From: Armatimonadota bacterium
Lineage (GTDB): Bacteria > Armatimonadota > JADLDR01
Length of the DNA stretch: 61,067 nucleotides
Direction of reading: 5' to 3'
Assembly: GCA_020846535.1 (NCBI GenBank)
Contig: JADLDR010000137.1
Span: forward strand, 1 to 61,067
Shown: positions 17,689 through 26,011 of the stretch, one piece after another
Layout: every line of letters starts with the position of its first letter
How positions within the stretch are numbered: position 1 is the stretch's first letter
The notes under the pieces: model-generated
Database searches by the model: none
What the model was told of the DNA's origin: nothing
What the model saw: the letters and a program-made list of their open reading frames with translations, nothing else
Made by a program: the position numbers and the translations under genes

Positions 17689-19008
17689 ATGCCCTCGACG
17701 TTCCCGGAAATTCAGGCGGGATGCTTTGCCTGCGCCGCGGACCGGCTGTTCGACGGAGTGGCCGTCCTGGAAAATCATGCGGTCATCGTCGAGGGCAGGA
17801 CGGTCGCCGGGGTGATGCCTTCAGAGGCCGTGCCGGAATCGCTGCCTCTGGCGCGCGTGCCGGGGACGACCATCCTTCCCGGCCTGATCGATGCCCACAC
17901 TCACCTGATGCGCTGGGAACTGCCCCTTTTTCTGGCCTACGGGGTGACCGCCGTTCGCGATACGGGCAATGATCCGGATTGGATTTTGCAATGCCGTGCG
18001 CAGGACGATGAACACCCTTCCCCTGCCATCCTCTGCGTTGGCCCTCTGCTGGACGGCTCTCAGCCCTTTCATAAGCTCGTATCACGGGCTTGCAGGGATC
18101 GGGAATCCGCGGTCGATGCGGTCAGGGAGACGGCGGCAGCGGGAACCGACGGGATCAAGCTTTACGTCGGGATACCGAAGGAATGGCTTCCGGCAATGGC
18201 GGAAGCGTCCCACGCCGCCGGCCTGAAAGTGTCGATTCACAGTTCCGGCGAAGGGGTTCGGGCCGCCGCCCGGGCGGGTATAGACGAGTTTCACCACCTG
18301 GACGGAATCCTGGCCGATGTCTGGCCCGGCCATCCTCCGGGCTGGCTGAGCGTATGGAGCCTGCCCGAATTCGCGCGCACCCGGGACGCTCAGCGGAAGA
18401 TAGCCGACGAGATCGCCCGGCTGGGGATGGCCGCCACCCCTACCCTGGCCTATTGGCAGTCTCAATGCCGCCTCCGCGATCCCGCTTTTTCCTCTTCGGA
18501 GGAAGCCCCCGGAGTGCCGCCGGAGATGGTCTTATGGCAGCAAAAGCTTTCAGGAAACGGAGTTGCGGCAGACCGGTGGCGCAGGGCGCTGGAAGCCGCC
18601 CAGCGGTTCACCGGCTTGCTCTTCGAAAGAGGCGTCCCTATCCTGGTGGGAACCGATACCCCCTGCGGGGCAGTCACGCCGGGCCTGAGCCTCTGGCATG
18701 AAATGGCGCTGCTGGCGGGAAGCGGGATGTCTTCCATTGACGCATTGCAGGCCGCCACCTCGAAAGCCGCCGACTTTTTGGGCATTTCCAACCGGGGCCG
18801 GTTGGCCTCCGGCTCGGCGGCGGACTTGGTGATCATCCGGGGCGATCCGACCCGGGAGATTCCCGCCGAACCTGACATTATCGCCGTTCTGAAGAACGGA
18901 AAGGCTTATCAGCCAACCGAACTTCGGGCAAAGGCTGCTCAAGACGCCTCGACCGTTACCGAAGATCCGTGGGGCATACAGTTTCAGGTGGAATGCGGAG
19001 ATTTGTAA
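17689..19008 (+). CDS. Amidohydrolase-superfamily protein (imidazolonepropionase-like)
   Basis: 439 residues. Metal-dependent TIM-barrel hydrolase: the N-terminal HxH (DAHTHL, His70 and His72), further metal or active-site histidines in SIHSSG and FHHLDG, and the late Asp in VGTDTPCG near residue 320. The end resembles the beta-sandwich closing segment GSAADLVIIRGDP. There is no signal peptide. Hydrolysis of a cyclic amide, lactone or related bond is possible, but the family is too broad to assign a substrate. A GAGGAAGGG-type ribosome site precedes the ATG. Confidence 0.88.
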   Translation: MPSTFPEIQAGCFACAADRLFDGVAVLENHAVIVEGRTVAGVMPSEAVPESLPLARVPGTTILPGLIDAHTHLMRWELPLFLAYGVTAVRDTGNDPDWILQCRAQDDEHPSPAILCVGPLLDGSQPFHKLVSRACRDRESAVDAVRETAAAGTDGIKLYVGIPKEWLPAMAEASHAAGLKVSIHSSGEGVRAAARAGIDEFHHLDGILADVWPGHPPGWLSVWSLPEFARTRDAQRKIADEIARLGMAATPTLAYWQSQCRLRDPAFSSSEEAPGVPPEMVLWQQKLSGNGVAADRWRRALEAAQRFTGLLFERGVPILVGTDTPCGAVTPGLSLWHEMALLAGSGMSSIDALQAATSKAADFLGISNRGRLASGSAADLVIIRGDPTREIPAEPDIIAVLKNGKAYQPTELRAKAAQDASTVTEDPWGIQFQVECGDL

Positions 19009-19103
19009 ATGCTTCCTGGAAGGGCAATCGAAGCCGTAAACCCCGAAGGAATCTTCTCTCCGGGAGCGAATGAAGCCTTCAAGTTCGCTCTCGGAGAAAA
19101 ATC

Positions 19104-20603
19104 ATGTCACAAGCCACAGTGGAAATCCTTTTGCCTGAAGCGGTCGGGACGATCAATCCCAATCTCTACGGCCACTTCGCGGAGCATCTGGGGAGCTGCA
19201 TTTACGAGGGAATCTGGGTCGGGGAGGATGCGGCCATCCCCAATACGGGCGGGATTCGCGACGATGTGGCGGAGGCGCTCAGGCGCATCAGTCCACCGGT
19301 GATCCGCTGGCCCGGGGGGTGTTTCGCGGACGATTATCATTGGCAGGACGGCATCGGTCCTCGCTCTGCCCGGCCCGGGGCGGTGAATATCCACTGGGGC
19401 AATGTTATTGAGTCCAATGCCTTTGGAACCCATGAGTTCATCACTTTTTGCCGGAGGGTAGGGGCGGCTCCCTATATCTGCGGCAATGTCGGCAGCGGCT
19501 CCCCGCGTGAGATGCGCGACTGGGTGGAATACTGCAACTACCCCGGTGGCTCCACGCTCAGCGACCGACGGGCGGAAAACGGGTCGCCGGAGCCGTTCGG
19601 CGTCCGCTACTGGGGTGTAGGCAACGAGAACTGGGGCTGCGGCGGCCACTTCAGCCCGGAGGACTACGGCACGGAGTTCAAGCGGTTCGCCACCTACCTG
19701 CGGGATTACGGGACGCCCCTTCATCTCATCGCCTGTGGCCCCCCCGGGAACGACGTCGCCTGGACGCGCCGCTTCTTCGAGAAGATCCGGGTCGAACACC
19801 CGTTCCATCCGCCCATGCACGGCTATTCCGCCCACTACTACTGCGGCACGGCGGGAGCCTCCACCGAATACACCGAGGACCAATGGTATCAACTGCTCTA
19901 CCAGGCCGCCGACCTGGAGCCTCTCATCGTGCAGCAGCGGGCCGTGATGGATGTCTTCGATCCCCGGCGGGCCATCGGCCTGATCGTGGACGAGTGGGGA
20001 ACCTGGCATCCCACCGAGCCGGGCCGGAACCCCGCCTTCCTCTGGCAGCAGAACACGATGCGGGACGCCCTGGTGGCCGCCCTGTCGCTGGATATCTTCA
20101 ACCGCCATGCCGATAAAGTGGTGATGGGCAATATCGCCCAGACCATCAATGTCCTCCAGTCCATGATCCTCACCGACGGACCCAGGATGGTCACTACCCC
20201 CACCTATCATGTCTACGATCTCTACCAGGCCCACCAGGGCGGGCAGTCCGTCCGCACCCTCATCTCCGCCCCTTCCATCGGCTTCCATATCGGGACCGAA
20301 CGGCGGGAACTCTTCGGCCTGACCGGCTCCGCCTCCCTGAAGGGCAATACCCTCACGGCTACCCTGGTGAATCTGCACACCGCAGAACCCGTGGAATCCA
20401 CGCTCCGGCTGTGGGGCGACGCCAAATGCGCTTCCGCCGCCTGCACCGTGCTGGCCCATGAGGATATCCATGCCCACAATACGTTCGAGGCTCCGGAAAC
20501 GGTCACGTCTGTCGCAAGGCCGGTGGATCTGTCCGGAAGCGTCCTCTCCTACATCTGTCCGCCCGCGTCGGTGACGCGGCTCGATCTGCGGCTCGGAGGT
20601 TAG
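19104..20603 (+). CDS. Alpha-L-arabinofuranosidase, GH51
   Basis: 499 residues, no signal peptide, so probably cytoplasmic and acting on imported arabino-oligosaccharides. The catalytic acid/base lies in GVGNENWGCGG (Glu175) and the nucleophile in IVDEWGTW (Glu297), both in the spacing normal for GH51. The N-terminal segment NLYGHFAEHLG and RWPGGCFADDYHW are also family hallmarks. It is followed within 6 bases by the enolase-superfamily gene, so the two share an operon. Confidence 0.95.
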   Translation: MSQATVEILLPEAVGTINPNLYGHFAEHLGSCIYEGIWVGEDAAIPNTGGIRDDVAEALRRISPPVIRWPGGCFADDYHWQDGIGPRSARPGAVNIHWGNVIESNAFGTHEFITFCRRVGAAPYICGNVGSGSPREMRDWVEYCNYPGGSTLSDRRAENGSPEPFGVRYWGVGNENWGCGGHFSPEDYGTEFKRFATYLRDYGTPLHLIACGPPGNDVAWTRRFFEKIRVEHPFHPPMHGYSAHYYCGTAGASTEYTEDQWYQLLYQAADLEPLIVQQRAVMDVFDPRRAIGLIVDEWGTWHPTEPGRNPAFLWQQNTMRDALVAALSLDIFNRHADKVVMGNIAQTINVLQSMILTDGPRMVTTPTYHVYDLYQAHQGGQSVRTLISAPSIGFHIGTERRELFGLTGSASLKGNTLTATLVNLHTAEPVESTLRLWGDAKCASAACTVLAHEDIHAHNTFEAPETVTSVARPVDLSGSVLSYICPPASVTRLDLRLGG

Positions 20604-20608
20604 CTCTT

Positions 20609-21766
20609 TTGAAAATCACGAAATGCGACACCTATCTGTGCGGCAATCCCTGGAAAAACTGGCTCTTTACCCGCCTGGAGACCGACGAAGGCATCCACGG
20701 GGTGGGGGAGGGAACGCTGAACGGCTTCGGCAAGACCGTTGAGGCCGCCGTCCACGAGCTGGAGCCCTTTTACATCGGGATGGATCCCTTCCAGATCGAG
20801 ACGATCACCCAGCGCATGTGGCGCGATGTCTATTCGGAGGGCGGTCAGATTCACGGCTGCGCGGTCTCGGCGGTGGAAATCGCCTGCTGGGACATCATCG
20901 GCAAGGCCCTGAACAAGCCGGTCTACGAGCTGCTGGGAGGCCGCTGCCACGAACAGCTGAGGGCCTATGCCAACGGATGGTACCGCGGAGACCGGACCCC
21001 CAAAGCCTTTGGGGAGGCCGCCCGGAAGGTTGTCCAGCGCGGCTATACCGCCCTGAAGTTCGATCCCTTCGGAAGTAACTGGCGCACCATGACCCCTGCT
21101 GAGGAGGACTTGAGCCTGGAGATCGTGATCGCTGTCCGGGAAGCCGTGGGGTGGAATGCGGACATCCTGATCGAAGGGCACAACCGCTTTACGGTGGCAG
21201 CCGCCGTGCGGTTCGGGGAGCGGATGGCGAAATACCAGCCCGCCTGGTTCGAGGAGCCAGTTCCCCACCAGAACATCGGCGCGATGGCGGAGGTGGCCCG
21301 CCACCTCAATATCCCGGTCGCCTGCGGGGAAAGCTACTCCAGCAAGCAGCAGTTCGCGGAACTCCTGAAATTCGAGGCCGTGCATATCGTCCAGCCGGAG
21401 CCGCTCTTCCTGGGCGGCCTGCTGGCGGCCAAGCAGGTCAGCGGCATGGCCGACGCCCACTACGCCGTCACGGCCCCCCACAGCGCCCAGGGGCCCGTCT
21501 GCTCGATGGCCTGCGCCCACCTCAACGCGGCCACCCCCAACTTCTACATCCACGAGACCTTCGATGAATTCAACTACGAGGAGGTTCCCTGGGAGAGCCG
21601 TATCGTCAGCGGCGCGGTGGAGATCGAAGACGGGTTTGTTCAGATCCCCGAGCGCCCCGGCCTCGGCATCGACCTGAACCTGGAGGAAATCGCCCGCCAC
21701 CCCTACCAGGCGCAGAATTATCTGCCCCTCTTCAAGCCCGGCTGGGAGCGAAGATCAGGCAGCTGA
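20609..21766 (+). CDS. Mandelate racemase/muconate lactonizing (enolase superfamily) sugar-acid dehydratase-like
   Basis: 385 residues starting at TTG 20609, with GGAGGT 8 bases upstream at 20595-20600. Catalytic features of the galactonate/mannonate dehydratase branch: Lys150 in LKFDPFG, metal ligands Glu189 (IEGHNRF), Glu215 (FEEPVP) and Glu241 (CGES), and the bases His191 and His291 (APHSAQGP). It should abstract a proton next to a carboxylate and dehydrate a sugar acid. The exact acid is unknown. Its pairing with GH51 suggests an arabinonate- or related aldonate route (inference). Confidence 0.88.
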   Translation: MKITKCDTYLCGNPWKNWLFTRLETDEGIHGVGEGTLNGFGKTVEAAVHELEPFYIGMDPFQIETITQRMWRDVYSEGGQIHGCAVSAVEIACWDIIGKALNKPVYELLGGRCHEQLRAYANGWYRGDRTPKAFGEAARKVVQRGYTALKFDPFGSNWRTMTPAEEDLSLEIVIAVREAVGWNADILIEGHNRFTVAAAVRFGERMAKYQPAWFEEPVPHQNIGAMAEVARHLNIPVACGESYSSKQQFAELLKFEAVHIVQPEPLFLGGLLAAKQVSGMADAHYAVTAPHSAQGPVCSMACAHLNAATPNFYIHETFDEFNYEEVPWESRIVSGAVEIEDGFVQIPERPGLGIDLNLEEIARHPYQAQNYLPLFKPGWERRSGS

Positions 21767-21769
21767 CCC

Positions 21770-21834
21770 GTAGAGGCGACACGGTGGGTCGCCCTGCTGT
21801 CAAGGGAAAAGAGCGACCCGCCGGGTCGCCCCTA
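21770..21834. repeat. REPIN, GGGTCGCCC type
   Basis: Two facing hairpins: GTAGAGGCGACACGGTGGGT on the left and GCGACCCGCCGGGTCGCC with CTAC on the right. It lies between the convergent dehydratase and URO-D genes and could form a bidirectional transcript end. Confidence 0.7.
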
Positions 21835-21869
21835 CGGGTGAATCTGCGTTGCCTTGCCTATATACCGAT

Positions 21870-22847
21870 CTAAACCTGTAATTCGACAAACGCCCGGATC
21901 ATGGCCTCGACGTTTTCGGGGGGAAGGGTGTGGTGGTCCTTGCCGCAATCGGCGAGAGGGATAAAGCCCCCTTCCGGACGGGACAGGATGCGGACAAGGC
22001 GGGCGGCTTCCGCGCGGATCTCTTCCGGGCGGGCGCAGGGGAGCATCTTCTGGGAGTCGGGGTTGGTGCAGAAGGCGACTTTGCCGCCGAATTCCCGATC
22101 TAGCCTGCTTGCGCCGTCTTCATCGGCGGAGCCGAAGACAAGAGGCTGCTCCAGGTTGAGCATATCGGCCCCGATTTCGATGAGGTCCGGGATGATGTCC
22201 CACACCTGGCCGCAGCTATGGAAGATCACATCCATGCCGCGTTCGTGGATCAGGCGGAACTGCTCCCGGTAGCGGGGCTTGAAGACCCTGCGCCACATGT
22301 CGGGGCGGATCATCAGGGCGGTTTCCGTGCCCCAGTCGTCGTACAGCCAGACGCCGTCGATGCCGCGACCGGCGTACGCCTCGATGATTTCGGCTTCGAA
22401 GGCGAAAATCGCATCCGCCAGAAAGTCCACCCGCTCCGGAGATTCGCAGAGATCGGCCAGCAAATTCTCGAAGCCCCGGAGGAACATCATGATCGTGAAC
22501 CCCGATATCCCCAGGCTGGCGGCAATGTAGCGGTCCGGATATTGCGAAACCACTGCAGCGATCCCTCGGAAGCGGGTCTCGTCACAGGCGGAAGGAAAGC
22601 GGTAGCTCTCCAGCCGCTTCCAGTCGGCAAGGGGATGCTCCACCACCTGACCGATCCCCGTTCCGATCAGGTTATCCCAGACGCATCCCCATTCATCTTC
22701 GTTCTCCCGTAAAGGCCGCCAGCCGTCCAGACGGCCATAGCCCACCCCGATGATATCGGAACGCTCCGGGTCGCTGCGGAAAAGGAGAGGCAGCCGGTCG
22801 GGGTAATCGAAATGGATGGCTCGTTTGACTCGTTCTTTGGAAATCAT
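21870..22847 (-). CDS. Uroporphyrinogen decarboxylase-like (URO-D superfamily) protein
   Basis: 325 residues with the URO-D TIM-barrel pattern: MISKERVKRAIHFDYPDRLP at the start, YDDWGTE in the middle and FHSCGQVWDIIPDLIEIGAD followed by LNLEQP, typical of the methyltransferase-like branch (MtaA/CmuA relatives). It is shorter than true HemE and lies among sugar-catabolism genes, not haem genes, so a methyl-transfer or unknown role is more likely than porphyrin decarboxylation. GAGG lies close to the ATG. A paralogue is encoded at 42862-43977. Confidence 0.85.
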   Translation of the reverse strand: MISKERVKRAIHFDYPDRLPLLFRSDPERSDIIGVGYGRLDGWRPLRENEDEWGCVWDNLIGTGIGQVVEHPLADWKRLESYRFPSACDETRFRGIAAVVSQYPDRYIAASLGISGFTIMMFLRGFENLLADLCESPERVDFLADAIFAFEAEIIEAYAGRGIDGVWLYDDWGTETALMIRPDMWRRVFKPRYREQFRLIHERGMDVIFHSCGQVWDIIPDLIEIGADMLNLEQPLVFGSADEDGASRLDREFGGKVAFCTNPDSQKMLPCARPEEIRAEAARLVRILSRPEGGFIPLADCGKDHHTLPPENVEAMIRAFVELQV

Positions 22848-22976
22848 ATCGCCTCACGCGCAGGAACGAAAGCAAGACGTTGGAGCAACGATCCCGCAAA
22901 ATATAGGGACGGACAAATGGTTCGCCCCTGCGTGACAGGGAATCTGCCCTCCAATACCCTGGCCGAAAAACGGCAT

Positions 22977-23192
22977 TCAGCTCTCGGGATTCATAAGAAT
23001 GCCGGGATCGAGAAACCCGCAGGTTTTGTGGGATCCATCGCAGAAAGGCTTTTCGGAAGACTGCCCGCAACGACAAAGGGCGATATTCTTCTTGGTAACG
23101 GCAATCGGGTTGCCGTTTGCGTCCAGCAGTTTGACCAGGCCCTCTACGATATAAGGGCCGTTTGCCAGCACCTCGATAGTGACGTCAGACAT
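22977..23192 (-). CDS. CDGSH iron-sulfur domain protein
   Basis: 71 residues. The signature CRCGQSSEKPFCDGSH supplies the three cysteines and one histidine that bind a [2Fe-2S] cluster. The protein is a single-domain CDGSH type of about the usual size. AAAAGGAG lies about 8 bases before the ATG, and a strong promoter sits at 23242-23270. Small redox or cluster-transfer role; the partner is unknown. Confidence 0.93.
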   Translation of the reverse strand: MSDVTIEVLANGPYIVEGLVKLLDANGNPIAVTKKNIALCRCGQSSEKPFCDGSHKTCGFLDPGILMNPES

Positions 23193-23241
23193 ATCGTTTT
23201 CTCCTTTTGGGCGAATTCAGCCAACATAGTGTTCGTTCTCC

Positions 23242-23270
23242 ATTATACCGGAAAACCGCTTTTCTGCCAA
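23242..23270 (-). promoter_or_regulatory. Promoter of the CDGSH gene
   Basis: On the minus strand TTGGCA (23265-23270), 17-base spacer, TATAAT (23242-23247), about 50 bases upstream of the gene start. The last spacer bases and -10 read CCGGTATAAT, the same as at the mfd promoter. Confidence 0.85.
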
Positions 23271-23333
23271 GTTTCGGCAGGATTCACCCGGCTCGCGGCG
23301 AATGAAACGATATCCCAATCGCAGGAGGTCAGG

Positions 23334-24017
23334 ATGATTTGCTTTGTGGACATCGAGCATCCGAAAGCATTCGAGACGCCGGAGGCCCGGCAGAGGCATG
23401 TCGGCAGCCGGTTTGATATCGCCCAGCGGCTGGAGGAGGCGTCCGGCGATCTCTGCTACGTGCAGCATTACCGGCGGCTTTCCGCGGATAAACTGCTCCG
23501 GCATGGTGTGAAGGCGGTCGCGATCAGCGGCAACAGCACCGACTGGTGGGACTACGATTTCGATGAATTCAAAGAGCTGTTCCGCTTCATCCGCGGACTG
23601 ACGGTTCCGACCATCGGGTTCTGCGGGGGGCACCAGTTGATCGGGATGGCCTGCGGCGCGAAGGCGGACGCCATGCGCCCTCTGAATCCCGGCGAGGAAG
23701 ACCGGATGGCCGGCTACCATCCCGGCATGTTCAAGGAGAGCGGTTTCTTCGATGTCGAGATCGTCCGCCCCGACCCGCTGCTGGAAGGCTTCGGGCCGAC
23801 CGTCAATGTCTGCGAATCCCACTACTGGGAGATCAAGGAGCTGCCGGGCGAATTCCTGCTTCTGGCCTCCACCCCCGAATGCCGCGTCCAGGCGTTTCGC
23901 CACAAAGACCGGCCTCTCTACGGAACCCAGTTTCACCCTGAAGCCTACGATGACGACCACCCCCAGGGCCGGCAAATTCTGAGGAATTTCTTCGAAAAGG
24001 TGGTGGGTCTGGGGTAA
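23334..24017 (+). CDS. Class I glutamine amidotransferase-like protein
   Basis: 227 residues from ATG 23334, which has AGGAGGT at 23323-23329; the frame is open far upstream but that part is not protein-like. Nucleophile Cys97 lies in GFCGGHQL, and the His-Glu pair in QFHPEAY near residue 203, giving the complete triad. No synthase domain is attached, so it either partners with a separate synthetase or acts on a gamma-glutamyl compound. It precedes an FAD oxidoreductase on the same strand. Confidence 0.88.
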   Translation: MICFVDIEHPKAFETPEARQRHVGSRFDIAQRLEEASGDLCYVQHYRRLSADKLLRHGVKAVAISGNSTDWWDYDFDEFKELFRFIRGLTVPTIGFCGGHQLIGMACGAKADAMRPLNPGEEDRMAGYHPGMFKESGFFDVEIVRPDPLLEGFGPTVNVCESHYWEIKELPGEFLLLASTPECRVQAFRHKDRPLYGTQFHPEAYDDDHPQGRQILRNFFEKVVGLG

Positions 24018-24083
24018 AGGCTCCTAAGAGATGATCTACAACAAAAACGCGCGATGGATATTGGGGATGCGAAAGGGGTAGCA

Positions 24084-25427
24084 ATGAATCCGACATATGA
24101 TGTGATCGTGATCGGGGGCGGGATGGCCGGGTGCGCGGCGGCGGTCGCCAGCGCGAGGGAAGGGGCCGTAACGCTTCTCATCGAGCGGTGCGGGTATCCA
24201 GGGGGATGGGGAACCGCTGCCCTGGTCAATCCCTTCATGACGCACCGGGCGTCGGACGGAAAGGCTCTGGTGGGCGGGCTATACGATACGCTCCGGGAAC
24301 AGGTGGCCGCCCTCGGAGGGATGCTGGAGAACTCCTTCGATGCAGAGTGCATGAAGTTCGCCTGGCAGGAGATGGCGCTGGCATCGGGAGCGAAGCTGAG
24401 GCTCCATACGACCTTCGAGTCGGCGGAGGCGCTGGAGGACGGACGAATCCGGACGCATACCCGCTCCAAGTCCGGCCCGGAAGCCTTCGACTGCCTCCGC
24501 CTGATCGATGCCAGCGGGGATGGGGATGCGGCGGTCGCCCTGGGAGCGAAATACCGGATGGGGGACGAGAAAGGGCTGCCCCAGGCCGTCACCCTGATGT
24601 TCGATATGGGCGGGGTGGACCTGGCGCGGGCGATAGCCTACGTGCGCGACCATCCCGACCAGATGCTTTTCCCGAAACTGCCCCTGGATGCCGACCCGGA
24701 AGCCCTGGCGGACGGCATTATCTCCGTAGCGGGCTACTACGACCTGGTGGCCGAGGCCCGCAAGAAGGGAGAATACGCCGCGCCCGGAGACCTCATCTTC
24801 TATATCGGGCGGCCCCGGAAGGGGAACGTGGTTTTCAACACCACCCATGTGGGCGGCATCGATGGGACGAGCGCCGAAGACCTGACCCGGGCGGAGATCG
24901 AAAGCAGACGTCAGGCAATGTCCGTGGCCGGGTTCGTTCGAAGGTATGTGCCCGGCTTCGAGGCAGCCTATCTGGTCCAGACAGCGCCCCATGTGGGCGT
25001 CCGGGAAACGCGGCGCATCACGGGGGATTACGTATTCAGCGCCCGCGACGTGGTGGAAGCCCGCAAGTTTGAGGACGCGATCTGCCGCCTGGCCTATCCG
25101 GTGGATGTCCACTCCGGGGAGGGCGAAGGCTATACCCGGGAGCAACCCGGTTATGCCGGCCCCCAGGTTCCGCCTCCCGGCGACTGGTACGAAATCCCCT
25201 ACCGCTGCCTCCTCCCCGCCGGGCTGGAAAATGTCCTGGTGGCCGGGCGCTGCGTCTCCAGCACCCAGGCGGGCCACGGGGCCATCCGCATCATGCCCGC
25301 CTGCATCGCCATGGGCGAGGCCGCAGGCACGGCAGCCGCCCTCTCGCTCCGGCAAAAAACGACGCCCCGCCTGCTCGACAGGGTTCTGCTGAAGCAGGTG
25401 CTACGGGAGCGAGGGGGGCTGGTGTGA
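24084..25427 (+). CDS. FAD-dependent oxidoreductase
   Basis: 447 residues from ATG 24084 (GAAAGGGG upstream; an ATG 30 bases earlier lacks a ribosome site). The Rossmann dinucleotide motif is VIVIGGGMAGCAAAVASARE at the N-terminus with IERCGYPGG after it, typical of the FAD_oxidored family. The C-terminal NVLVAGRCVSSTQAGHGAIR is the second FAD-binding segment. Members oxidise varied small organic acids or amines; substrate unknown. Confidence 0.9.
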   Translation: MNPTYDVIVIGGGMAGCAAAVASAREGAVTLLIERCGYPGGWGTAALVNPFMTHRASDGKALVGGLYDTLREQVAALGGMLENSFDAECMKFAWQEMALASGAKLRLHTTFESAEALEDGRIRTHTRSKSGPEAFDCLRLIDASGDGDAAVALGAKYRMGDEKGLPQAVTLMFDMGGVDLARAIAYVRDHPDQMLFPKLPLDADPEALADGIISVAGYYDLVAEARKKGEYAAPGDLIFYIGRPRKGNVVFNTTHVGGIDGTSAEDLTRAEIESRRQAMSVAGFVRRYVPGFEAAYLVQTAPHVGVRETRRITGDYVFSARDVVEARKFEDAICRLAYPVDVHSGEGEGYTREQPGYAGPQVPPPGDWYEIPYRCLLPAGLENVLVAGRCVSSTQAGHGAIRIMPACIAMGEAAGTAAALSLRQKTTPRLLDRVLLKQVLRERGGLV

Positions 25428-25527
25428 GCGGAAAAGCAACCGATCCCGGCCTCTGAAGCAACCGCCCCCCACTCCCCCGCCAGGCTTCAGCGGGGGAGTG
25501 GACTTGGGGAACTTTGAGAGACTACTA

Positions 25528-25911
25528 ACCCAAGTTGCCACCTAGCCCGGTGCCGGTGCCGTTTTCCGCGGTAGGGGCGCGATGCATCGCGCCCCATCGC
25601 TATCCCGATCAGGGTGACTGTCCCGCCGGGGCGGGGGGCGGGCCTTGGGGAGACCGTTCCCTAACCCCCCCTCCCCCTGCCCGAAACGGGCAGGGGGAGG
25701 GGATGGGATGGTCAAGTACCGCACCCTCTCTCCCCCTTTCCCCGGAGGCGCTCCGGCGCATCCCTTCGGTTTCGGGGAGAGGGGCCAGGGGAGAGAGGTC
25801 ACCCCTCCCCCAGGAGCGGAGGATGTTTCCCCTTCTCTGGATCGCGATGGGGCGCGATGCATCGCGCCCCTACCCCGCATCGGTCGCAATTCGGGTGGTA
25901 GCAACTTGGGT
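25528..25911. repeat. Complete composite element with terminal inverted repeats
   Basis: 384 bases bounded by ACCCAAGTTGCCACCTA (25528) and its inverse GGTAGCAACTTGGGT (ending 25911). Inside, a REP hairpin GTAGGGGCGCGATGCATCGC at 25571 and its mirror ending CTAC at 25873 enclose a large loop. The loop has its own palindromes: GTCCCGCCGGGGCGGGG, CCCGAAACGGG, and CTCTCCCC/GGGGAGAG arms. No open frame looks real. The adjoining bases 25440-25527 hold no gene. Confidence 0.8.
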
Positions 25912-25934
25912 TGCTGAGAGAACGCACGCTCTAA

Positions 25935-25961
25935 GCCCCCCCGAAGCCGGGGGGGTGCTTT
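25935..25961 (+). terminator. Possible rho-independent terminator
   Basis: Seven C, loop GAAGCC, seven G, then TGCTTTT. It is the only T-tailed hairpin after the FAD oxidoreductase gene, although about 500 bases downstream. Confidence 0.4.
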
Positions 25962-26011
25962 TCCAGCAAGGAGTGCTTTCCCAAGGAAAGCCTGTCCCCT
26001 ATCCCATCCCT

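Noticed and set aside
22812..23333. Extended N-terminus of the glutamine amidotransferase
   Set aside because: The stretch runs antisense through the CDGSH gene, and AGGAGGT marks the start at 23334.
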